Origin: Catenovulum agarivorans YM01
Lineage (GTDB): Bacteria > Pseudomonadota > Gammaproteobacteria > Enterobacterales > Alteromonadaceae
Reading direction: 5' to 3'
Length of the DNA: 43,668 nucleotides
Assembly: GCF_000281085.1 (NCBI RefSeq)
Contig: NZ_JH767524.1
Location: 272,433-316,100 of the forward strand
Shown here in pieces: positions 10,552 to 18,064 of the stretch. The position numbers and the translations under genes were made by a program. Each line of letters begins with the position of its first letter. Within the stretch, counting starts at the first letter, position 1. The notes beneath the pieces were generated by a model. The model did not search any database and was not told where the DNA came from. It saw nothing but the letters and a program-made list of their open reading frames with translations.

Positions 10552-12096
10552 TCAATTAAAAAACCGCGCGAGCACTTTAGCTAGTTTATCCGGCTGAATA
10601 GGTTTACTAATAAAGCCATTCATTCCAACATCAAAACAGAGTTTTTCATCCGTTCTGTAGGTATGTGCGGTTAATGCAACTATCGGCACTTGGCTGCCAG
10701 ACTCTCTAATTTTGCGTGTCGCTTCAATGCCATCAAGTATCGGCATTTGTATGTCCATAAATATAAGATCAAAGTTCATTTTAAAAGCCGTATCTGTTGC
10801 GACTAATCCGTTTGCCGCAACTTGCACATCCAAATTATAGTTTTCTAACATACTGGTGATGACTTCTTGGTTTATTTCATTGTCCTCAGCGACTAAAACT
10901 CGTTTCCCTGGCCAAGTATTACGTATGGTCGCGATTGGCATTTTTTCAACTAAATGTTGTAGCAATTGCTCAACATTGACAAATCGAGGTAAATACGGAA
11001 ATTTTGCTTGATACAAACCAGCATTAAACTGTATTTTTTGCCCTTTCACCTGACTTAACTGCGCATCTGCATCAAAATTACTCGAATCAACCAACACAAC
11101 TGAATAATTATCCTGTAAAGATAATTCGGCTGCATTGGCATAACTTGCTAAATTGGCATGTAAACAACTAAAAACTGACTGATAATAATGAATAAATAGC
11201 GGATCTTGGCTAATAACTGCATAAGACATTTTGCCGACCATCTGAATCTGACTAGCTGATGGCAAATAGTCAGGACACCTTTGCGCTAGAGGGATAGTGA
11301 TGTGCACATTTGTACCTTGCCCCAGACGGCTACTAATCTCTATATGTGCATTGAGTAACTCTACCGCTCTATTAACAATGAGTAGGCCAATACCTATACT
11401 GTTATCCGCCGCTTTAAAGCCTTTTTTTACTATGTTGTGCTGTTTAATTGCCTTAAGCTGAGCTTCGCTTATGCCAATACCACTGTCATGAATTTGTGCA
11501 ACAAGTTCGTTGTCTTCTTCAACATATCCTAAATGCAGTTGCACGCTGCCAACTTCAGTATAATTCACAGCATTGGCAATTAATGGCTCAAATATATTAC
11601 GCAACACCTTTTCGTCTGTGTACAGCTTTGTAGGTACAGCAGGCGCAATGCTTAAATTAAACTGAATATCTTTAGCTTCCGCAACTTGCCTATAGTTATT
11701 ATGTAATTCAGACAAAAATTCATTTAGAAGTAACGGAGCCAATTCAACTTTAACTTTACTGTGGGTCAATTCTGCGTAATTTGATATGCCGTCAATAATA
11801 GTCAACATGTGGCTAGACGAAGTTTTTGCTTTTTGCACAAGCATTTTAGCTTCGTTAGGCTGACGCTCAATAAGCGCTAACATACCATCCACACCGTTTA
11901 AACCACCACGCAAAGCTTGTGTAGCACGAATGAGCAGCTCAGACTTTAGCCTATTTGCATACTCAATTTTCTGTAAAGCTTTATTATTGGTTTCGCTATT
12001 TAAATAACCACCATGCAAGGCTAACTGCACCCTCTTTTCTAACGGTTTAATACCTTTGCGTATGCACAACCACAAACACAGCATAAAACCTAACAA
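10552..12096 (-). CDS. C-terminal part of broken hybrid histidine kinase (HisKA-like, HATPase, receiver)
   Basis: This fragment carries the transmitter and receiver. The HisKA-like helix reads RATQALRGGLNG where active kinases have a SHE-type motif, so the phosphoacceptor His is a Gln (codon CAA at 11919-11917). The ATPase domain keeps an N-box asparagine (EPLIANAVNYT), the DSGIGIS G1 box and SIGIGLLIV as G2. The C-terminal receiver is intact in appearance, with acidic EDN, Asp633 (numbering from 12651) in FMDIQMP, a TAH threonine region and the KP lysine. The apparent start is a TTG inside the transmembrane helix with no ribosome binding site, so independent translation is doubtful. If expressed, it could only be phosphorylated on the receiver by another kinase. 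Confidence 0.75.
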   Translation of the reverse strand: MLGFMLCLWLCIRKGIKPLEKRVQLALHGGYLNSETNNKALQKIEYANRLKSELLIRATQALRGGLNGVDGMLALIERQPNEAKMLVQKAKTSSSHMLTIIDGISNYAELTHSKVKVELAPLLLNEFLSELHNNYRQVAEAKDIQFNLSIAPAVPTKLYTDEKVLRNIFEPLIANAVNYTEVGSVQLHLGYVEEDNELVAQIHDSGIGISEAQLKAIKQHNIVKKGFKAADNSIGIGLLIVNRAVELLNAHIEISSRLGQGTNVHITIPLAQRCPDYLPSASQIQMVGKMSYAVISQDPLFIHYYQSVFSCLHANLASYANAAELSLQDNYSVVLVDSSNFDADAQLSQVKGQKIQFNAGLYQAKFPYLPRFVNVEQLLQHLVEKMPIATIRNTWPGKRVLVAEDNEINQEVITSMLENYNLDVQVAANGLVATDTAFKMNFDLIFMDIQMPILDGIEATRKIRESGSQVPIVALTAHTYRTDEKLCFDVGMNGFISKPIQPDKLAKVLARFFN

Positions 12097-12141
12097 ATAA
12101 ATTAATAAGGAGAATTTAATTTCAGAAGCGCGACTTTGCGC

Positions 12142-12651
12142 TTACTGCTCGATAAGACTGACGGCCAACTCTAAATTGGTCAATAACTCAGAGTGAACTT
12201 GCTTCAACTGCAAAAAATCAACCTTGCTTTCGGCATTTTTAACTTTCTCTAATAAACTAAAATATCTATGTACTAACGCACTAATTCCTGAGCGACTGTC
12301 AAAATATAGTTTTTCGACTATCGGCGCATAATGACGATCAAACAAGTTAAATGAGTTAGGTTGAATAAGTATGTTGAGTGCGGCGTCAAAGGCTGTTTGC
12401 ACTTCGGACAATGCTTGCAAGTCCGCCTGCGCTAAAGTTTGGAATGACGATTGTAATGCGTAAGATTGAATTTGCTGGGATAACATGCGCTGACGACCAG
12501 CTAGGTTCAAGTAATATGCATATTCGTCTTGTTTATCCATTAAAACAAAAATATACATTTGCCCAACAAGGGTATAAATAAAAGCGATTAATAAAAACAG
12601 CCAATGCAGCTTTTTAAGCTTTTGAAGAAGATGTTTGTAGTTTTGACTCAA
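12142..12651 (-). CDS. N-terminal sensor fragment of the broken hybrid kinase (PilJ/NIT-like domain)
   Basis: A 169-residue piece with a cytoplasmic basic N-terminus, one transmembrane helix (LHWLFLLIAFIYTLVGQMYIF) and a periplasmic helical domain starting with YYLNLAGRQRMLSQQIQSYAL. The NLAGRQRMLSQ signature is that of the type IV pilus methyl-accepting transducer N-terminal family, found in PilJ and in nitrate/nitrite sensors of the NarX type. The fragment stops at a TAA just before where the second membrane helix should start. Start is TTG at 12651; an ATG slightly upstream is in another frame and soon terminates. Confidence 0.7.
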   Translation of the reverse strand: MSQNYKHLLQKLKKLHWLFLLIAFIYTLVGQMYIFVLMDKQDEYAYYLNLAGRQRMLSQQIQSYALQSSFQTLAQADLQALSEVQTAFDAALNILIQPNSFNLFDRHYAPIVEKLYFDSRSGISALVHRYFSLLEKVKNAESKVDFLQLKQVHSELLTNLELAVSLIEQ

Positions 12652-12753
12652 CTAAATTAACCATAAAGCAATCCATATCTATGTAATTTAGTTTAGGCAA
12701 AGGTATTTGATTATTCGAGTAAAAAAGTGAGTTTTTTTATTTGTACTAAATTG

Positions 12754-13140
12754 TTAGCAAGACTGACAACTGCGACACAAGCGTATATTCAAAATATGTG
12801 CAAAGATAATTAACACTGCACCAATTGTAACTATAACAGGCTCGTATGTTTCACCTAATAAATCTTTACTAGCGTAAACAAAACCACCAAGCGCAAGTGA
12901 ATAGAAAGGATAGAGTTTTCTGTGATAACGATGAAAACCACTGAATATTGCGATGAATCCGACAACCATAGAGGCAACTAAAACAAAGTGCTCGAACGCT
13001 TCTTCAGCAACAACACTTAAACCTAATAATGGTAAAACCGGCAGTAATACAGGTAAAAATATGCAATGCAAAGCGCACAAAGATGTTGCGGTAACACCTA
13101 ACTTGTCTAACCAATTGTTGCGATTTAAATCTGATTGCAT
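12754..13140 (-). CDS. MerC-family membrane protein, probably metal-linked
   Basis: A 128-residue protein with about four membrane helices. The first helix contains CALHCIFLPVLLPVLP, a paired-cysteine motif typical of the MerC family, and the C-terminus ends in a cysteine cluster (LCRSCQSC). MerC of mercury operons transports Hg(II), but there are no other mer genes here. Two Zur-like operators lie directly upstream (13164-13178 and 13189-13203), which makes a role in zinc homeostasis more likely than mercury resistance. That is inference from the operators. Monocistronic; downstream lies the broken sensor kinase. Confidence 0.85.
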   Translation of the reverse strand: MQSDLNRNNWLDKLGVTATSLCALHCIFLPVLLPVLPLLGLSVVAEEAFEHFVLVASMVVGFIAIFSGFHRYHRKLYPFYSLALGGFVYASKDLLGETYEPVIVTIGAVLIIFAHILNIRLCRSCQSC

Positions 13141-13163
13141 AACACTTCAACCTAATTAAGAGG

Positions 13164-13178
13164 TGTGACAATATAACA
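13164..13178 (-). promoter_or_regulatory. Zur-like operator 1
   Basis: On the minus strand this reads TGTTATATTGTCACA. It agrees with the gammaproteobacterial Zur consensus TGTTATA-N-TATAACA at 12 of the 14 defined positions. It ends 23 bp upstream of the MerC-family start codon, where bound repressor would block transcription or initiation. No in-window Zur gene is present, so the regulator is inferred. Confidence 0.55.
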
Positions 13179-13188
13179 TAGCATCAAA

Positions 13189-13203
13189 TGTAATGCTATA
13201 ACA
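13189..13203 (-). promoter_or_regulatory. Zur-like operator 2
   Basis: On the minus strand this reads TGTTATAGCATTACA, also 12 of 14 matches to the Zur consensus. It lies 25 bp (centre to centre) from operator 1 and in the same orientation. A separate inverted repeat, ATAGCAT with an 8-base spacer and ATGCTAT at 13178-13199, overlaps both boxes. Confidence 0.5.
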
Positions 13204-13244
13204 TCTAGCCGCTCAAATTAAATTTTTCTGACGCTAGATGTAGA

Positions 13245-13268
13245 AACACCGCTCAGCAAAGCGGTGTT
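13245..13268 (-). terminator. probable terminator of the rpsF-rplI operon
   Basis: A perfect 9-bp stem (AACACCGCT / AGCGGTGTT) with a 6-base loop lies 37 bp after the rplI stop. On the minus strand it is followed by TTTCTAC, a weak T-tract. A second inverted repeat, ACATCTAGC / GCTAGATGT at 13201-13241, follows. Confidence 0.7.
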
Positions 13269-13304
13269 CCTGGGGTCTTGAATCTTTGGGTACGTTATCA
13301 GGCT

Positions 13305-13757
13305 TTAAGCTTCAGCAATAACTTCAAGCTTGATAGTAGTAGTTACGTCAGCGTGTAGTTGTAAATCGATGTCGAATTCACCAACTTCACGTAAAGTGCC
13401 GTTAGGTAATTTAACTTCAGATTTTGCAACTGCAACACCAGCAGCGGTGATTGCATCAGCAATGTCACGAGTACCGATAGAACCGAATAACTTGCCTTCG
13501 TCACCCGCTTTAGAAGCGATAGTTACAGAGCCAAGTTCAGCTACTTTCTCAGCACGAGCTTGAGCTGCAGCTAAAACGTCAGCTAATTTAGCTTCTAACT
13601 CTGCGCGTTGTTGCTCAAAGTGTTCAACGTTTGCTTTAGTTGCAGGAACTGCTTTACCTTGTGGGAAAAGGAAGTTACGTGCGTAACCAGCTTTTACAGA
13701 AACTTGATCACCTAAAGTGCCCAAGTTTGCAATTTTGTCGAGAAGAATGATATCCAT
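13305..13757 (-). CDS. rplI: 50S ribosomal protein L9
   Basis: L9 binds 23S rRNA near the base of the L1 stalk and helps hold reading frame. The 150-residue protein starts [29 protein letters not shown], the diagnostic N-terminal domain, followed by the long connecting helix ([22 protein letters not shown]) and the C-terminal domain. Last gene of rpsF-priB-rpsR-rplI, 29 bp after rpsR, with a hairpin terminator downstream. Confidence 0.99.
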   Translation of the reverse strand: MDIILLDKIANLGTLGDQVSVKAGYARNFLFPQGKAVPATKANVEHFEQQRAELEAKLADVLAAAQARAEKVAELGSVTIASKAGDEGKLFGSIGTRDIADAITAAGVAVAKSEVKLPNGTLREVGEFDIDLQLHADVTTTIKLEVIAEA

Positions 13758-13786
13758 CTTGCTACCTTTAAATTTTAACTTGGGAA

Positions 13787-14333
<547 letters not shown>

Positions 14334-14335
14334 GC

Positions 14336-14713
14336 TTATTCAGCGGCTTCTTCTTCAACCTTTTCAGCTCTTTCGCTACGACCACGACCGCTTTCTTCTT
14401 TCTTAGCCATTGGAGATGGCTCAGTTACAGCGGCTTTTGTGCGCATAATGATGTTACGTAATACTGCATCGTTAAAACGGAAAGCCGTTTCTAACTCTTC
14501 GATTGCAGCAGTAGGCGCTTCAACATTTAATAACACATAGTGTGCCTTATGTAGCTTTTCGATTGGATAAGCTAATTGACGACGACCCCAGTCTTCCAAA
14601 CGATCAATTTTACCACCAGCTGATTCGATGATACCTTGGTAACGCTCGATCATGCCAGCAACTTGCTCGCTTTGGTCCGGGTGAACCATAAATACGATTT
14701 CGTAATGACGCAT
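14336..14713 (-). CDS. rpsF: 30S ribosomal protein S6
   Basis: The 125-residue protein starts [18 protein letters not shown] and has the [14 protein letters not shown] and HYVLLNVEA segments of S6, then an acidic/basic low-complexity tail ([16 protein letters not shown]); in E. coli the S6 tail receives extra glutamates by RimK. A clear AAGGAG ribosome binding site precedes the start. First gene of the operon, with a strong promoter upstream. In relatives the leader of this operon binds the S6-S18 complex for autoregulation; I could not confirm that fold here. Confidence 0.99.
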   Translation of the reverse strand: MRHYEIVFMVHPDQSEQVAGMIERYQGIIESAGGKIDRLEDWGRRQLAYPIEKLHKAHYVLLNVEAPTAAIEELETAFRFNDAVLRNIIMRTKAAVTEPSPMAKKEESGRGRSERAEKVEEEAAE

Positions 14714-14800
14714 AATTGCTCCTTACGGTTAGTTAGCCCCGAGAACAGCTCAGTCAAACTGTCTATGGAGGCAAGGAACGTGAATTTTGACTGATAAGAG

Positions 14801-14836
14801 GGCGCGGATTTTACGCGACAATTGGTTATTTGACAA
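14801..14836 (-). promoter_or_regulatory. sigma-70 promoter of the rpsF operon
   Basis: The -35 TTGTCA (14836-14831) and -10 TAAAAT (14813-14808) are separated by exactly 17 bases. The -10 is followed by a GC-rich discriminator CCGCGCCC, the type associated with stringent (ppGpp/DksA) control of ribosomal promoters. The transcript would begin about 88 bases before the rpsF ATG. Confidence 0.75.
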
Positions 14837-14882
14837 GCAATTTATCGCGTAGGCTAGCAGCTAGATTGAGCTTAACTTTGAG

Positions 14883-15233
14883 TTAGTTTTTTAGGTAATG
14901 AACTTTAATTAAATGATAACCAAATTTGGTTTTAACCGGTCCTACAACTTCTCCCGGTTTTGCTGCAAAAACGGCCGCGTCAAAGGCTGCAACCATAGTT
15001 CCACGACGAAACTCGCCTAAGTCACCACCTTTTTTGCCACTTGGACAATTTGAGTACTGGCGCGCTAAGCGGCCAAAGTCGACACCTTTGTCTAACTGCT
15101 TTTGTATTTCGGCAATTTTGTCTGGATTACGGGTCAGAATGTGTTGTGCCGATGCAACATTAAATTTGCCAGAACGTTTTTTACCTGCGTAAACAACCAT
15201 TTGTTTTTTCCACTTCGATAGATGAGCAATCAT
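14883..15233 (-). CDS. ppiC: parvulin-type peptidyl-prolyl cis-trans isomerase (PpiC-like)
   Basis: A single rotamase domain that isomerises prolyl bonds in the cytoplasm; no signal peptide is seen. The core is very close to E. coli PpiC: ASAQHILTRN, DFGRLARQYSNCPSGKKGGDLGEFRRGTMVAAFDAAVF and TKFGYHLIKVHYL. At up to 116 residues it is longer than the 93-residue E. coli protein, with a basic N-terminal extension. An internal ATG at 15200, preceded by GTGGA at good distance, would give a 105-residue protein and may be the true start. Monocistronic, upstream of the rpsF operon. Confidence 0.93.
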   Translation of the reverse strand: MIAHLSKWKKQMVVYAGKKRSGKFNVASAQHILTRNPDKIAEIQKQLDKGVDFGRLARQYSNCPSGKKGGDLGEFRRGTMVAAFDAAVFAAKPGEVVGPVKTKFGYHLIKVHYLKN

Positions 15234-15267
15234 GCCTAAAATTCAACACTAGAGTTTCATGCAACCA

Positions 15268-15378
15268 AGAGCACTAAAGCATAATTTTCGCAAAACCGCT
15301 GTGAATACAATCCCTGTACGCTTCGCTTTTTCATCCATGAAAAAGAAATTTTGCTCTAAATTATCGCTTTAGTACTCT
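15268..15378. repeat. structured palindromic intergenic repeat, copy A
   Basis: A 111-bp element bounded by inverted arms AGAGCACTAAAGC (15268-15280) and GCTTTAGTACTCT (15366-15378), with one mismatch. Inside are two hairpins: TACA-ATCCC-TGTA (15306-15318) and a perfect 9-bp stem CTTTTTCAT/ATGAAAAAG (15326-15345). It shares the CGCTGTGAAT...ATCCCTG...ACGCT core with copy B at 43450-43524. Lies in the 250-bp gap between ppiC and the Sel1 membrane protein gene. Confidence 0.8.
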
Positions 15379-15483
15379 CTGAGTCAAATTCTAAAAGACG
15401 GCTAATTTAAAAAAATCTAGCTCGAATGAACTCCAAGCTGAAAGCCATAACGGGAGACTATTTTTCCTGCAAGTATTCTCTCA

Positions 15484-16245
15484 TTAGTTATGTAGTTTTT
15501 TCAAAGATTGTTTTGCTGTCTGATTTCCTTGGTTGGCGGCCATTTCAAACCAATATTGTGCTTTATCCAAGTTTTGATCTATCCCCTCACCGTCTCGATA
15601 CATCTCAGCCAGATTCACTTGCGCAAAACTATGGCCCATCTCAGCAGCTTTAGTGAATAACTCAAAAGCTTTTTCGAAATCTTGTACACCACCTTCACCA
15701 CGGTAGTAGTCAACCGCTAGTGCATTGAGTTTCTGCGCATTTTGTTGCTGGCGCTGCTTGCGTTTAGAGCCTTTGGGTAAAACAACAATGCCGCCATATA
15801 AATGTCGATTATCAATTGGTCTATCTATGGTATAAAGCAGTTGTTGCTGAAAATACTTAGCAAGTTCAGTTCTTGGTAGCCAGAGCATTTGTGACGAAAA
15901 GTACTGTTCCAAAATTAACTTATCACCACGAATCGCTTTAATAATATGCCGCTGAGTTGAATAAGTGTAACGACTGCGGACAACACCAATGTTTTTAGGG
16001 GTGACTGCCTCAACTTTAAGCAAACCATATTTATAATGGTCATCTAGTAACTCTTCTGGCCAATAGATAGGTTGCAACAATGAAAAGTCAGTGTGGTAAA
16101 AATCGTTTATCTGTGGATGAGTTAACCGCTTGTGCGCTAACCCTTGCTTGAGATCCGAGCTATGCTTGTAGTAAGCCAAAGCAAGTATAATTACGCATAA
16201 TCCAGCAACAATTCTAAGCAACGTTGTTCTATATTTTTTAGTCAT
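15484..16245 (-). CDS. membrane-anchored Sel1-repeat protein
   Basis: I choose the ATG at 16245 (253 residues) because GGAGG precedes it and the protein then starts with a basic segment and a single transmembrane helix (LRIVAGLCVIILALAYY). A longer frame to 16302 exists. The middle part, about residues 35-170, is of no family I recognise. The C-terminal third holds two Sel1 repeats (ALAVDYYRGEGGVQDFEKAFELFTKAAEMGH and AQVNLAEMYRDGEGI...AQYWFEMAANQG region). The topology suggests the repeats lie in the periplasm. Function unknown; likely a scaffold or adaptor. It stands alone between purA and the repeat element. Confidence 0.8.
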   Translation of the reverse strand: MTKKYRTTLLRIVAGLCVIILALAYYKHSSDLKQGLAHKRLTHPQINDFYHTDFSLLQPIYWPEELLDDHYKYGLLKVEAVTPKNIGVVRSRYTYSTQRHIIKAIRGDKLILEQYFSSQMLWLPRTELAKYFQQQLLYTIDRPIDNRHLYGGIVVLPKGSKRKQRQQQNAQKLNALAVDYYRGEGGVQDFEKAFELFTKAAEMGHSFAQVNLAEMYRDGEGIDQNLDKAQYWFEMAANQGNQTAKQSLKKLHN

Positions 16246-16384
16246 AAGACCGCGCCTCCATTCCAGTCTAGCTATCCAAAGTTCTGGTTGATTAATAATC
16301 ACTACACAAAAACAATTTTAATGATTAAAGACACATTTCCGGTGAAACCTTGGCCAATTATGAACTTTTAAGCAGTACAAACGA

Positions 16385-16408
16385 AAAAACCGGCCTAGGC
16401 CGGTTTTT
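16385..16408 (-). terminator. rho-independent terminator after purA
   Basis: A perfect 24-base palindrome, AAAAACCGGCC with its complement GGCCGGTTTTT around a central TA, lies 28 bp after the purA stop. The stem is GC-rich and flanked by T-runs on both strands, so it can act in both directions. Confidence 0.9.
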
Positions 16409-16435
16409 AAAATGCTGCTTTTAGCTATGTACTAT

Positions 16436-17740
<1,305 letters not shown>

Positions 17741-17755
17741 TCATTTCATAAAAGC

Positions 17756-17773
17756 AGGGCGCGGATTCTACCA
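17756..17773 (-). promoter_or_regulatory. putative extended -10 promoter of purA
   Basis: On the minus strand TGG is followed by TAGAAT, a good extended -10, and then by CCGCGCCCT. The -35 is weak. The 12 bases from AAT to CCCT are identical to those of the rpsF promoter (14799-14810). Confidence 0.45.
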
Positions 17774-17830
17774 ATTTGCGCCAGTAAAATCATTAATAAA
17801 AGGGAATAAATTATAAGTTTAATTTAACCA

Positions 17831-18013
17831 CTAATTTAGCCACAGAATAATAGTACCAATTAGTAACAAAAAACCACCAATTATACGCATTTGCTGTGCT
17901 GGCATTTGTGCCATTTGAATTAAATAGTTACGCCATTTATTCGGAAATAAAAATGGCCCTATGCCTTCAATTATTAACACTAACGCAATTAATTTTAACC
18001 AAGCAAATTCCAT
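17831..18013 (-). CDS. yjeT: YjeT-like DUF2065 small membrane protein
   Basis: A 60-residue protein with two membrane helices and the family core LVLIIEGIGPFLFPNKWR. The function of DUF2065 proteins is not known. I choose the ATG at 18013, preceded by TAAGGGCG at proper spacing, over an upstream TTG at 18028, because E. coli YjeT also starts just before the first helix. In E. coli the gene lies between hflC and purA; here it keeps purA downstream, but two other genes separate it from hflC. Confidence 0.9.
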   Translation of the reverse strand: MEFAWLKLIALVLIIEGIGPFLFPNKWRNYLIQMAQMPAQQMRIIGGFLLLIGTIILWLN

Positions 18014-18064
18014 AAGCGCCCTTAGCAAAAAACTTTGGGCGCATTATCCTTTAATTGGCTAGAT

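Larger units (their letters stand above)
10552..12651 (-). pseudogene. hybrid sensor histidine kinase interrupted by an in-frame TAA
   Basis: One reading frame runs from 12651 to 10552 and is broken only by a TAA at 12144-12142. Exactly 15 codons separate the stop from the first start codon of the downstream frame. Read through, those codons are AQSRASEIKFSLLIY and lead straight into LLGFMLCLWLCI, which completes the second transmembrane helix of a sensor. The joined product (about 699 codons) would be TM, PilJ/NIT-like sensor, TM, degenerate HisKA, HATPase and receiver. The 5' end also lacks a good start: only TTG at 12651 without a clear ribosome binding site. The best reading is a recently inactivated gene; stop readthrough, two functional pieces or a sequence error remain possible. 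Confidence 0.7.

Noticed and set aside
12600-12670. Upstream ATG that might start the sensor fragment
   Set aside because: It is in a different frame (MVNLVESKLQ...) and stops after 16 codons, so it does not extend the sensor; a second frameshift could be imagined but is not supported.
14714-14800. Possible S6-S18 binding RNA leader before rpsF
   Set aside because: A CCGTAAGG segment lies near the start, but I could not assemble the expected stem with a CCG bulge by eye, so it is not called.
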